Source of the DNA: Pleurotus djamor
Lineage: Eukaryota > Basidiomycota > Agaricomycetes > Agaricales > Pleurotaceae
Assembly: GCA_029747585.1 (NCBI GenBank)
Contig: JAPEVF010000008.1
Coordinates: forward strand, 1 to 64,000
Length of the DNA: 64,000 nt
Direction of reading: 5' to 3'
Below, piece after piece: positions 1 through 12,399 of the stretch. The notes under the pieces were generated by a model. It was not told the DNA's origin. It worked only from the letters and a program-made list of their open reading frames with translations, and searched no databases. The stretch's first letter is position 1; each line of letters starts with the position of its first letter. Made by a program: the position numbers and the translations under genes.

Positions 1-1330
1 GCTTTATTATATGCTTGTTAATTAAATAAAAATTTTTAATAACATTATTTTTAGCCCTTTCTATCCCCGGCACTTTCACTGTCACTTCCACACTCACTTC
101 CCACTCCCACGCCCTCACTTTAACTTGTTTATACCTTTCCCAGCCCTTTCACTTCCCACCCTCCCACTTAAGTGAAAGGGAAAATTATGAGGTTCCGCGA
201 CCCTGCAAGCCTACAAACTTGGACTTGGTGCAAAAACTGCAACACACACCACTACGCCACCGCAGTCGTTGCTTCTCGCCAATTCTCCCACAGGTTTTTC
301 ATTGGCGTCCAATAACCAAGGACCATCGACGTCTCTTGGTTTTTTTCGTGTCTCTTGCGTCTCTTGAAGCCCGTTCCCCTCGTCTCTTGCGTCTCTTCGC
401 CTGGTCCCTCCCTCCCTCCCTCCCTCCTTCACAGCTTCCTCCCTCATAGCTTAGACAGAAGTTNAGGACTNCCCAACCACACCTCGCGCCTCCGCCTACA
501 CTTCTTCGTGATCTCTCAACGCCAACGTCAAACACCAACGACGCCCACAAAAACCATGTAATCCACCAAATCCACCAAATCGACAATCTAATATCTATCC
601 TCCTGGCTCCATACAGTGTACACTATCCCCTTGTCCACTTGCTCCGAGTCCATACACTCTTTCGTTTCCGTTCCTTCGATTCCTTCGATTCCGAGTGTTA
701 CTCCTTCCCCTACCTCCTTCCTCTTATTCCTCATTCTTACTCCGTATACTCTTTCTAATTGATCAGAATAACAAGATGACAAGTTCTTTCGCCACCGCTC
801 ATCATCATCCATATCCATATAACGAAAAACCCGAAACCCGAAAACCGCATCACAACATACCCATATCCATATCGACACTAGTCTCTCCTCTCGTCGAAGT
901 CCTTTCCTCTGCCAATAGCCAACGTCTCTTGGGGTTTTCGTGACTCTTGTTTTTCTTTTCGTGTCTCGACTCCTCTTGGGCTTTTTGCCTCTCCCTCCCC
1001 CCCGGTTTAGGACCAAGACTACGAGTACGACCCACGACGGGTGGAATAGCACCTCCGTCTACACTGCTTCGTGATCTACCATTTCCAACACCATCCCCGA
1101 CACCAACACGCACCATACATGCTCTCTTCTCCATCTATCCTCCGTACACTCTTTCGTCTTAGTTCCTCTTCCCCTTACTCTTACTCCGTATTCCTTACTC
1201 TTACTCTTACTCCTTCCTCCGTACATGAAGATTGATGCACTTCTTTCGCTTTCGCCACCGCCCAACAATAGATTCATCACAACATACCCATATCGATACT
1301 AGTCTCTCCTTCGAAGTCGAAACGTTGGAT
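1..1330. repeat. pyrimidine-rich repetitive block with a diverged internal duplication
   Basis: No gene is recognised. The + strand is dominated by C and T, with runs such as a TCCC tract near 405-427 and CTTACT-type runs near 1180-1215. The same landmarks occur twice in the same order. A 'GTCTCTTGG' block lies near 335 and near 925, a 'CTTCGTGATCT' block near 503 and near 1067, and a 'CACAACATACCCATAT' to 'ACTAGTCTCTCC' block near 851-892 and near 1277-1310. I read this as two diverged copies of a unit of roughly half a kilobase. Reading frames here are made of low-complexity Ser/Pro/Leu strings and are not credible genes. Two ambiguous bases sit at 464 and 471. Confidence 0.6.
144..180. repeat. 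perfect 11-bp inverted repeat
   Basis: The arms CCCTTTCACTT (144-154) and AAGTGAAAGGG (170-180) are exact reverse complements separated by 15 nt. It could form a hairpin or be the remnant of a terminal inverted repeat of a small element. No matching partner or target-site duplication was found nearby, so no element is called. Confidence 0.6.
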
Positions 1331-2160
1331 CATTCTAAATCTAAGAATATCACCTCGCCGATATGGGAGTTTGGTATCGGTATGTCCTTACTACCTCCCC
1401 TCGAGGCGTTCACGTTTCCTGGTTCCACCATTTCGCTTTCCCACCTTTCATCCTCTCGTCGCAAGCACTCCGTACTCTATCTATCTCTATCTATCTCATC
1501 ATTCCTTTTTCCCTTCCCCTTTCGTCGTTCGACCTTCCTTGTCCTGAGGAACATAAGGTTAATGCTAACATCGGAACCTACAAGGTTATACGCACACGGC
1601 TCACACCCACGTCGAATAAGCTCTTACTATCTCTCCATCTCCATCACCATCTCCATCACTTCCCTTACTCACCCACTTCCTTTACTTAGGCTGATTCCTT
1701 CACATTCTATGTTCTATGTTCGACAACTCCAAATGGTTCTATCTCAATCAACATACCACGCACGCTTCTATCCACCAATCGTATGTTGATTCCCAGCATT
1801 TGTATAGGTTGGATAGGTTAAGGAGGTTGGATAACCTGGGCGGTCGCTCCTTGATTGGTATCTCTCGGATTTCGATAATCACTCTCCTCGCATCTCCTCT
1901 TCTCATCCCCATCCTCATCCCCATCCTCATCCTCATCTACTTACTCATCCACCTCATCACCTCATCTAGGGTAATATGATACGGTACACAGTATGCATCA
2001 TCGTCATCGAAATGAAGAAATGAAGAAATGAAGAAATGAAATCTGAAATCTCGCTTCCGAGTACTCTCCGAGTTCCTCTCCCAAACCCGAACGCACGATA
2101 AACCTCTCCTCATACGCTCATACGCTCACGCAACCTTATTTCCTCATCCTCATCTCCAAT

Positions 2161-2199
2161 ACCCTAACACGATACCCTAACACGATACCCTAACACGAT
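2161..2199 (+). repeat. 13-bp tandem repeat, three perfect copies
   Basis: ACCCTAACACGAT is repeated three times without a mismatch. The first seven bases resemble the CCCTAA telomere unit, but the other six do not, so this is not telomeric repeat DNA. It is an interstitial minisatellite. Confidence 0.85.
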
Positions 2200-3243
2200 A
2201 AGGCTAAACCCAATGACAGATGGCGCAATCCCTCCCTTACAACCTCACAACCTCCCTCATACTTCTCACACCTAACAAACTTTATATTTATCCAGAGTAG
2301 ATCGTCGGTGGAACGGAACACCTCCACCTCCGACGACACGACAAGACACCACCAACACCACAACAACTAACAATCTGTCAAACCACTTCGTCTCCAAACG
2401 CAAGGGTTCTTTCTCTGTTCATTTGTACATACAAAGTCAAGTCCCCAAATCCCCAACCACATATCACGCACTGATCACGCATCATACATCCAAGTTACAT
2501 ATAGTTATATCCCCTTCCACCCCCCACCCCCCACCCCCGTATACATCGACCACTCATGCATATGCACAACCGTCAAAGAGTACCCGCGAGCTCTACACTC
2601 CCGGATACTCTCTACGGTTTAGACCCTTTCCCCTTCCGCTCATCAATGCATCACTTCCTCCGAATCCCTCTTCCTTCTTTCCCTTCTTTATTTTTCTTCT
2701 TTTTGTTGCCCCTTGTATCGGTACCGCCTCATCACCTCACACCATCACCTCACACTTCAACGCCTCAAAACCTCAGTTCTTATTAATATTATTAAAACCA
2801 TCACTATCACCATTGGTTCAATGCTTGTGGCGTCGAGCGCGCCAATCTGTCATCAACCTCTGCGCGAACTTGAGTAATCGAGTGAACATTTTAACATAAC
2901 CTACCCCCGGCGAGAAGTGTTCAAGTGATTGCAGAGGTTCCGATGCCAGATGTAATGGGGTGATGCGGCAATGGGGTAATGCGATTGGTTAGTCGTAGCT
3001 TGTCTTCAAGATGCATGAACCCAATTTTTCTTTTTCGACAGTTTCAGCTTCAGTGCTTTCAAGTTGGCGTTCGAATCTTCGAACCCCATGCCAACATGTC
3101 CTTACTCAGTACACTTGTTCATTTATGCTTCTCGTTTCCGAGAAAAGTGATCAATTAAATTCATTCTGGATAAACGTTTTAGAACGTCCCCATTGAACCT
3201 GAGTACTCTACACTCATTAGAGTCTACATACGATCTTATGTCC

Positions 3244-3278
3244 TTCGTTCGTTCGGTCGTTCGTTCGTTCGTTCGTTG
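3244..3278 (+). repeat. TTCG microsatellite
   Basis: A run of TTCG tetranucleotides with one interruption (CGGTCG). It is a simple sequence repeat with no associated gene. Confidence 0.8.
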
Positions 3279-3520
3279 GGGAACACGCTAACAGAGTAGA
3301 GTATCTTCTCATACGCTCATGCGCTCGAAGGTTGCTCTATTTCGCCTCGTGAGTCGTGACTGAATCTACTTAGCACTGACCGAGACGGAGATACCATCCT
3401 ACCATCCGCCGACGACTTGGTCAAGAGACCCCTCATTTCATAGGACCTTATTCTTATTTCTTATCTGTGAATTGTAAAGAGAAGAACTCGAAGAAGCAAC
3501 GTCGATGTCACCTATGACTC

Positions 3521-6500
3521 GGAGAGTCGGACGTGGGCACGCCACACGTTAATGCATCAGAATCCTCTCCAATCTCCCAGTTCTCCCTTCTCCGAGTCCA
3601 TAATGATACTCAAACCGTTCACCGTTCAGGCGGAAGCGCTTCCGACATGTCAAACCGCCGAGCTCACGAGAAAGTACTTATCAGAGAAGCGCTACAAACA
3701 GCAGTACCTTTTCGAAGCGTTTTGAAGCATTTCGAAAGGATGAAGGTATAGATGAGTGTGTGCACTGTGCGGATGAACCACTACACCTCCGCGTCAGGAC
3801 TCGGAACGGGTCCTTTGAGACTTGCCTCCAAGATCGGTTCACCTCCTAGCCGCTTCAGGGGAATGAAAAATCAAATTAAAATGGAACGCAACGAAACGCC
3901 CTGCGGCACCGACTAACGTTGTCGTTGTCATGTTGGTTCCTCGTTCAAAGTTAATGTCACCTCGAGGAGGGGCTTTTTGAAGAGGGGACGGCAGCTCGCT
4001 AGAATAGAGAAGGAAGCAGGGACGACACACGTAAATGCATCAGAAATTCCAGTTCCAATGTTCACGTCTACGGTTCACGTCTACGGTTCAAACGTTCAAA
4101 CGTTCACCTTCGAAGGAAGCCATTCCCGGTGGCTTCAACCTCCGAGTGAGAGAGTGGGACGCTTATGACGCTGGAGAAGACCTTTTTTTGAGTGATTACG
4201 CGTTACGAGCAATGGACTGGCAACCGCCTCTCGAAGTTTGTGCTTTTTGCTTTCGCGCTCCTAGTTGCATCAGGGGGAAAGGAGATGGAGATAACCCCCG
4301 GCACCGAAACTGCGCTAAGGGCAGGCTGAGGTACGCACACGTTCCTGATCGACTACTTCCTTCCTTCCCTCCCCATTCCTTTTAGCGGCCTCGCGACCCC
4401 AACCTCAACGTTTCAACCTCAGGTCTCAAGGCATCAAGGCATCAACCCGTCGTTATACCCGACGATCCCACCCCGTATGAAAAAGAGATCGAAATATCAT
4501 CGATATCAATGATAGATATTTGACATTTATTTCTTGTTCATTTCATGAATATTGAATCACCAAGAGTTCGTGGTTAGTCTTTGGTTAGTCTTGTGTGTGT
4601 TATGTAGTCATCCTGGACAGTTATTGCGTAAAAACTTGGTAAAAAGCGATGGGGGGTAAGAAACCAGAGCCAGAAATTGGCACGAAAACCAAGAAAACCA
4701 CACCACTTACCACTTAGTCGAAGTCCTTGCTCACCGGAGGACCGTCGATCGCCCCATCTCCAGCGTCCAACCGTATCGTCGATACGCACCCCAAAATACA
4801 CCACCGACATACCCATTTCTGATGCCATCCGCCCGCGTAGTATGTACACTTCATGTGTACGTACAAATGACCCTCGGCTTACTCAATCCCTCACGTCTCA
4901 CGTACGCACACTCAAGTACTCCCGGCTCGAATAAGTAAAGTGTTGAGTGACTGCATCCGAGTCCGATTCTGCGAACCTGAGGCTGAATGCTTGGACGCTG
5001 GACTTGGGAGCTTGGGGTTTTGGAAAGCTTGATTCGGATTCGATGCTGTGGAATTTAGGCTAACGGGCGATGGCCGAATTCGCGAAGCAACAGAACGCAA
5101 CACGACATAATTCAACGGGGCGCGCTCCCAGCCTCCGCCGCCACCGCCGCCACTGCTCAGTACATACTTACTCCACCAGCCACCGACTCGGAAACTAGGG
5201 TAAGTGCGCATTTCAGGCTTGTTCTGGACCGAATAACCTTCCTTCCCTACTTGCTTCCTTTCCTCATTTCGTTGATTCGAATTCGAATCGATCCTTCCAT
5301 TGTAATTTACACTGTTACAGTCTTACAGAGGGAACTGAGTCGGGACTGAGGAACGAATGTCGATGAGAGTCTGAAGCTTAGGAAGCTTGGGGTATTGGAG
5401 CATCAAATCAGGTCAAAAGCAGAAGCGTATCTCTATGTAAGGCGTGTGCGTGGTCTGAAGATGAATTCATTCACATCTATTTTATTTTCAAGTTAGAGTA
5501 TACTCTACGTATACTCTGTTTGCTATGTGGCGTCAACGCGTCAGGTATGACTCGTTCCTCATTCTCAAGAGTCAACGCCTTCTTCGTACCCGTTTTCTCC
5601 TACAGCCACAAGCCAGCGTTTCACAGCTCACGCGCACGTCTTCACAAGCTCAAAGCGTGACACCAATTACAGTAAAAACAAGCTCCATATGACCATACCC
5701 GTCCTTTCGAAAATTCCACACAGAACTCCGCCTCCCGCCCACAAGACAGACAGACGATCATTCGCTCAATCGCTCATCCACAAATGGCGAATGGAGGGGG
5801 AAGACAAAGGCTCGGGCACATCATACCACAAAGGAAACCTACGGGGCCTCACCCCCTCCCTTCCCACTCCTCCATCGAAAGTCCCAACAGACGTTTTCCA
5901 TTCAGGGACACCCCCGCGCCCCTGATCGAGTTCGACGCAAACCTGAAAGAGACCTGATCGGTGCTTAGCGCTTAGAGTCAATCGGCGGTCTTTGCACTGA
6001 GCCTCTCTCCACAATGTTTCCGCTGTCCTTTTTTCACTAATCACTACTTAGGAGGATATGGTAAGACTTGCCCTTACGAGTCTACAATGGCTCACACCGT
6101 ATATGTGGTGTGAGTTTCTATCTAGAAACGAAACCCGAAAACGGAGGTGACGGAGGGTGACTTAGTAACTGTCAACCCTCTCCGTTGCTTTCCAGTGCTT
6201 ACTTGCTCCTTATTAGACCACGTCTGCGTATGAGTGCCGCCCGTAAACGCGTAACGCGCTGCGGAACTACACATACACACCCTTGCACCCTCCATATCGT
6301 TGGTCAGCGCCGTTACCAGCTCACTCAGCTTCAGGGCCCGGCCACTCCACCAAAGACCAAGCCCTTCCCTCGAACCGTCAAGCTTACTTACCATCTTGCT
6401 GACAATTGCCGAAGTCACTCGTCGCCTTGACTTGGGACTACTTACTAACTGACCGCTCTACAAGTTTGCCACCGCCACACCAAACGTTGTCAGTCCAAGG

Positions 6501-7480
6501 TTCGTTCAATCTGTCTGTTTGATGTGGCGGCGCTCGAGGCTCGAGGCTTGAGGCAGGGGGCTGTTCCATCGTATCTTGGTCGTCATGATCATGGCTTCGT
6601 GATTCATGATGTGGATGTTTATTGGTTCCGAACGTAGGGTGTAAGGGGTTCTATCCGCCTCCTTCCAGGACAAGTCAAACATTCCTTAGGTAGCAAGTAG
6701 TTCAGGACGTCCAGTAAGCTCATCGGTTCCATTTTCTTGTTCTCACTCGTGATGCTTGATGCCTGATCATTGTATCTGCTTATAGATGTTCTTGTGACGA
6801 CGACAATGCTTCGGCTTCCCTATCAAATCCCTTGTCGTGGACCCGTGGTCGCGCTTTTGTAGTCAAAAGTAGTGACTACTACCAACTGCATCACTAGCAC
6901 ACGTCCATCTATCGACTTTTGTCACTTTGTCACTAGCCAACCTTTTCCATGACTCTTTCAGTTCTGATGTCAGAAATCCTCCCGCGACGCATCGACCATG
7001 TTGGCCCATCATCATCGAGCGATCTGCCACGCTACGCATGGGCCTCTATGATTCCCAGCATCGCAGGGTTGCCTGGTACGGTTCCATGTTGTGAGATGTG
7101 ACTAGGACTTTCTTTCTCATCATCCCCAAGTAGGATAGACGAATAGAAGGCTTAGGGACGTCGAAGCCCACTCTTGTTGTTAAACGACTCTCAGACTCCC
7201 AGCCCCGAAAGTTGAACATCAAATCACACTGGAGCTTGGAGTGGGCTCCTGACCCGGACATGGCTGTATGGGTATGTGATATCACGATACATTTCTTCTT
7301 CCCCCCGCACTACCCCAGGAAGTATAGGCCAAGAACAATACGCAAAGCTTACTTCAACCTATTAAGCAACAATTGGGGACGACGGAACGTGGCAAAGCGA
7401 AGGCGAAGGCGAAATCAAGAGCTAACAATTAACCGACGTCCCTCTCTCTCCCCACTTTCCCCGTCATCCTTCCTATAGTC
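3521..7480. other. gene-free stretch, partly repetitive
   Basis: No gene is supported. A phrase close to 'CACACGTTAATGCATCAGAA' near 3545 recurs near 4026 as 'CACACGTAAATGCATCAGAA', each preceded by GTCACCT-containing sequence, which suggests another diverged local duplication. Short tandem repeats occur at 4061-4086 (TTCACGTCTACGG twice) and 4087-4102 (TTCAAACG twice). The longest open frames (around 100 codons) are compositionally odd and unrelated to any family I know. Confidence 0.5.
4061..4102 (+). repeat. two adjacent short tandem duplications
   Basis: TTCACGTCTACGG is present twice back to back (4061-4086), followed directly by TTCAAACG twice (4087-4102). Both are perfect and look like replication-slippage products. 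Confidence 0.8.
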
Positions 7481-10400
7481 CGAGACACCTGTGATAGGTC
7501 GCTTACCAACGATAACAGCAAGTATAGGACTTTTTTCCCGTGAAAGAGGCTTCTCAGTCTCAGCCCACACACCCCGCAGTGCCTATTGGAAGGAGTCGGA
7601 CTTTACGCCTCCCTTGGAAGCTGAAGCTAACACGGTTCCCAACTTTTTTTGGGAGCTTCCTTCAAACAGTATCTTCCATTCGAAGTTTTCCCTATCTTCC
7701 ATGGACAAGTTGAGTCTCAATTCTGCGATGCATCGCTCGAACTGCACTCTTGATCCAGCAGCGGGACATCCAAAGCCCAATTCTCTGGGACGACTTCTTT
7801 TGATACGGACGCAAGGGCTTTTGATGAAGGAACAAATGCTCTGTCTTCCTTTTTCCCGCCAACTCAAGGAACCCTCCTCTTTCCTCTTCCAAATTCCTTC
7901 TCAGCGAGTTATCCGTCTCCATCCCACTCTCACCTCCACATCCATCTCCTTCTTTGACCTTCCACGGATACAAAGATACGAAGAATTTCCCATTGCACGC
8001 CCTTCGCTTCCCGCTTGCCCCCACGTTCTCCTGCTCCATTTGTCCGCTCCTCATTGATTTGGGTTTCTCCCATCTGTCATGATCATCTCAACGGTTCCTA
8101 CTCACAACACATCATACCAAAAACAAACAGAACGACGTTCTTCCTGGAGTCGGTATTCGGAACAAACCCCCAAGATCACTGCAGTGACAAGTACCTGGGC
8201 GGTAGTTCCCCATTCTGTCAAGCTTCGCCCTCTCTGTCCCCCCCCTCTATTTCCCGCGCGTCGCTCCATCCATTGATTGTTCGTACCTCTCCGCCTCGAC
8301 GACGTCGCGAATCACACTGGGCCAAACAACCCTTAATGGTGTTTAGGACCCTCCGAGCCTCTTTTCTCGATCCTCAAGGTCTCGCCTTTGAATTGCTGGC
8401 ACCGTGACACCATCGTTGTTTGTTCTCGAGGTTTTTTTTTCAATTCAAACGGCTCTTGACTTGACCAAAGTGGATCCACCAGTAAAGCACGGTATCCGCA
8501 TCCCGCTCCCTCCTGAATTCATTCCTTTTCAAGCGCTACTCGGTATATGTGTTGATTGCGTGGATTGATTGAATCTGTTCGCAATCTGTTCGCCCAAGTC
8601 ACACTTTCTCGTTCAACGCGGAAGGATAATGTCAACGATAATTTACGTTCACCGAGTTGCCACGCCACTACCTAGCCAGTCACTAGTCACTACGAATAAT
8701 ACCATTAACATTCGAGGTTGCGTTTCCTTGCCTTCTTGCCGTCATCCTCGCTTGTAAAATGCAATTGTGATCTGAGCGAGTTGCAGACGCCAGCCACAAT
8801 CACCACTCGATATCGCCACTTGGAAAAAGGATCCCCATCTGTCCGCTCCCCGCTCTTTAAGGGTAGGCCCTGCATCCGGAGCCTACAGGCAACCAGCTGT
8901 CCATGGCCTTTGATCCATCCGGCAGAATGCGCCAATCGACTGGGCGGCCCCTCCTGTATCTCAAAATGCATGTGAGTATTTACTTCCGTCTTGACGATTG
9001 GAAGTACTTCTAGATTCATCAGGGGTAGCTCTGATCCCTGACGAAGTATGAGTNGATGGTAAGCCAACCAGCCATGGTTGGGTAGAGAAGTATTGGGCTG
9101 GAACCGTAGTCTCGCTCCTGCCCTAACGAAGACTCCATACAAACACGAGTGATCGGCGTGTTTCATGGGAGTTGTTGGTGCCCTTCGAGTATGCGCTCCA
9201 CCTCTGTGCGTGATCGAGAGGATAAAAATCATGCACTTCAATCGCTTAAGCGGAATGATCCAACTTCAAGAAGAAGATGATGAGAGAACAAAGTGGGTCG
9301 ACCACCTATAGACCTATGGATGGAGATGCAACGCAAGGTGATTATAGGACGGCGGTAGAATGATCACAACAAGAGGGCGTTCAAACGCGAGGGCAAGATC
9401 GGGAGAGATGTCCGTTGGTAGGATCGTGGAGATAAGAGGGTAGAACAGTAACGCCAGGAGTTCCTCACGTCCAAGATCATCTAAGATAGTTCCATGGCAT
9501 GGGAAGAGAAAAATCCACGTCATAAAGATAAGGCAAGTTCTCTGCATATCATATCACAACAATTGCATCATAGCTTCAAGCCCAGAGCGGCTCCGCAGCT
9601 GTTGTGCATAGATCTGGTCTGTGTGGTCGCCGTCAAATGAAAAAGGGAATGAAGGGATTCCGAAGAGAGACACAATCTTATTGGGTCCAGTTAATATTAT
9701 CGTAAATGTGGCTATTTCCATCCTTGAGTGCACGGTTAGGAAGCTCAAGGGACGGTCAGCGCGCCAACGGCAGAGTGCGCGTTTCGTTCTGATGATCGAT
9801 CGACCTTGTTCTTTCCTTGTTCGTCGACCGACAAGGCGAGGAGAGGCGGAGGCGGGAAAATTGGCTGTCGGGACCTATAACAAGGTCTGCTCTTAACTCA
9901 CTTTGGAGGGAATTTCTCACCCCAAGTCGGAGCATATCCACAAAGGTCCTCCAGCGAATCTGCTCAGCGATTGCAGAATAAATTATTAGCCAATCAGAGA
10001 AACTATGTCACAACTTACGCTCCCGGTCAACAAGTCTAACCACTTTTATTAATTCTTCCAGTAGTATTCGCGAATTTCCGAGATCTGGGTTCAAATTTCA
10101 ACCAACGGTCCAAGTATTGCATAGGAACGGGGACGTATTTCCAGCCGGATACTAGAACATGGAAACGAGTGTCAGTCGTCGTGGAATGGAACAAATGAAA
10201 CAACTTTCACTGAGAAAGCGCCACCACCTACTTACTGGCGCAAGAAGGCCAAAGAGCGGCCACACTCAGGTACGCGAAGCAACCACCCTGCCCTGTCATG
10301 CAAGACATGCTTGATCGTGCGGCGGTGCAACAACGGATTTGGAATCCTCCGGCCATTCAACATTTTTATTGACCTGATCGTGGACCCCGTAAACATAGGG

Positions 10401-11514
10401 AGCCGACAAAATCGGCGAATAAATTGTGATTATTCGGCATATACCGTCGAGAAGCAATTAAACTCGCACTATGGGATTGGCGAATTCATCATGGGCGCGC
10501 TCTGAACGCCTATTTCGGTATCTGATAGAATCAAAACAGACCCGATTTTTCAGGGAGAGGGTGTCTGGGAAAGGATTGCGAACACATACGCTTTGTGAGT
10601 TGCATCAGAGGCAAGTCATCATCGTCAGAATTAACGCACCGGTGATGAAACCAGGCAATCGGTATAAGTTCCTGGTTTGTAGGGATGTTCAGGTTGACAG
10701 GACGTCTGGAGAGGTACATCGAGCGTTATTCGCCGACAGCGACCTCTTCCCCCTGGTGAAAGAAGATAGCCGCGAACATCCATCCGGTTAAATGTGGAGT
10801 AATTGCTGGGTGCGTTTGTATTGGGGACGGATCCTATCGTGTAAACCCTGAGCTGGAGTCCTGGACGCCCCCATCAATCTAAATCCTTGTGACAATTACG
10901 AGCATCTAACACTCTAAACTGTATTCTTCCTCCATTTTCGCAGCATGACCTTCGGGAGATATGTTTAGTGAGAAAATGGGTAGGTGTAGGTGCCATGCGC
11001 ACGGCTAGCTCCGATTATTGAGGAAGGCGAGCCCATGTAACTCAGCGAAAGAGGTACGCTGTACACGCAGGATGTAGGATGTATCTATTGAAACGAGAGG
11101 TCATGTAGCACCGTGCCCAAAAGCCGTAGAAACTGTCAACATACCATTTGTAGTAATCTGATGCTTTCGATGTTTGCGAGTCGCGCTTCGCCACCTTTTA
11201 CATCCGAATAACCCACGAATTCACTCATCGAGGCTGCTGCTTGAGGGGATGTTGTCTGCAAAGTCTGCGACCCTGGGAAGTGGACGGTTCGGATTAACTG
11301 CCCATGGACGTAGGTCGCCCCACTGCCGTAATGAAAATCTGGTTATCTGACTGCGCAATTGCCAAGGAAGCAGATATGCGGGGAAGAATAAGGACTTCGT
11401 TCCGTGGTTCTACATACAGTCGTGCAAGTGGGTAGGTTGTACAGCGGCAACGTAAGATTCTGCTCCGATCGTGTCAAAGATAGGTATGTTTGTGCCATCG
11501 ACATGATTGGGTGA
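7481..11514. other. no defensible gene; weak coding-like fragments
   Basis: This region is less pyrimidine-biased than the preceding 7.5 kb but I recognise no protein. Weakly coding-like stretches occur on the - strand at about 7583-7867 and 8705-9241 (up to 178 codons, with an ambiguous base at 9054), and on the + strand at 7491-8057 (188 codons). None shows a domain, a conserved motif or an obvious splice structure, and those near 7.5-8.0 kb overlap each other on opposite strands. They may be relics of a decayed gene or chance frames. The segment just before 11514 is the 3' flank of the SmB gene. Confidence 0.4.
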
Positions 11515-12273
11515 CTACTGAGGGGGCTGGAAACTAAATGGGCTGATCAATAAGGGTTGAACTTTCAAGATGGAGGCAAGACATACCCTGGGGGAGGCCC
11601 TCCAAATCCAGGAGGAGGGAATGGCATTCCAGGAGGGAACCCAGGAGGTCTGAATCCAGGAGGAGGGCCAGGCATCCCAGGAGGGGCGAATGGCATAGGA
11701 GGGCGAGCAAGCGCAGGGGCACCCACTGTGTTACATGCCAGTCAGCAACAGATTCTTCAAGTGTAGACGGTTGAAAAGTAAATTTACTAGGTGGCATCAT
11801 ACCCATTCCCCTGCCTGCAGGCATGCCTCTGCCTGGACCCATTGGAAGCTGATAATGGTTCGCGGTCATTAAGGAATGGCAGTATAGACGATGAGAGAAG
11901 CTTACAGCATTTTTCTTGTCATCATCGACGACAGGCGGTGGTCCCTCGACGGTCAAGCTAACCACAGCCTCTCCACGCAAAATGACCAGACCTAGAGTGC
12001 GCTTTATTTCTTGCTCAGGAGCTGTCTCCTCTCCAGGTTTCTTCTTCGGTCGAACTCGTCGGAACTCTTCACAATCGGCCAGGACTAGGTTCATGTGTCG
12101 ATCGAAGGCAAGCATTTGGCCTGTTAGTGCGCGTCCGTCATTAATCGTGACTTTGAGTCTCCAATTGATGAGACCAAGCATTTTTCCGCCTTTGGATTTT
12201 GGAGGAGGCTAAGTAAAACATAAATAGGGTTAGATCTGTAGTGCTGAGAATAGGAAAATGTGGAGTTTACCAT
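11515..12273 (-). CDS. SMB1: small nuclear ribonucleoprotein-associated protein B (SmB)
   Basis: Core Sm protein of the spliceosomal U snRNPs, where seven Sm proteins form a ring on the snRNA Sm site. The N-terminal Sm fold is clear, with GRALTGQMLAFDRHMNLVL (Sm1) and LGLVILRGEAVVS (Sm2). A Gly/Pro-rich tail follows, with GMPAGRG and repeated PPG units, as is usual for SmB. The model has four introns and about 180 residues. The first coding exon holds only the ATG, since GTAAAC follows it immediately; exon 2 then begins in frame with Pro-Pro-Pro-Lys. The 3' end was placed by removing a GTATGT...TTTAG intron so that the tail ends Gly-Phe-Gln-Pro-Pro-Gln-stop; read-through would instead stop near 11565. 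The start lies 126 bp from the divergent nitronate monooxygenase gene. The Sm domain is certain; the exact C-terminus is inferred. Confidence 0.93.
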
Positions 12274-12399
12274 GGTGGGCAACGAGTCTGGCGATGGACG
12301 CGATGCCTTGAGGTTGGAATTGAAAGGTTATCGTACAAACAGCTCCAAACAGAGACTTTGCTTAGCGCCCCACAAGCGCTCATACGACCCTCAACATCA

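Larger units (their letters stand above)
1331..3520. repeat. gene-free low-complexity region with several simple repeats
   Basis: No coding gene is recognised. It holds CATCCTCATCC-type repeats at about 1903-1937, an 8-bp AATGAAGA repeat at 2011-2040, a 13-bp tandem array at 2161-2199 and a TTCG microsatellite at about 3244-3278. A 'CATACGCTCATACGCTC' phrase near 2111 recurs in altered form near 3310. The open frames here follow the simple-sequence composition and have no recognisable domain. Confidence 0.6.

Noticed and set aside
1232..1789. 185-codon open frame in the left block
   Set aside because: Made of simple-sequence-derived Ser/Leu/Pro/His strings in a C/T-rich repeat area; no domain, no splice structure.
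2161..2199. Telomeric repeat
   Set aside because: Only the CCCTAA core matches; the unit is 13 bp with an unrelated remainder and only three copies.
3060..3095. tRNA-like B box (GTTCGAATC)
   Set aside because: The flanking bases cannot form a T stem and no A box or acceptor stem is present upstream.
7491..8057. 188-codon + strand frame
   Set aside because: No recognisable motif, and equally long frames exist on the other strand in the same place; coding status cannot be supported.
8705..9241. 178-codon - strand frame
   Set aside because: Contains an ambiguous base at 9054 and no known domain; kept only as a weak coding-like fragment in the region description.
11557..11766. Collagen-like Gly/Pro frame on the + strand
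   Set aside because: It is the antisense shadow of the Pro/Gly-rich tail of SmB.
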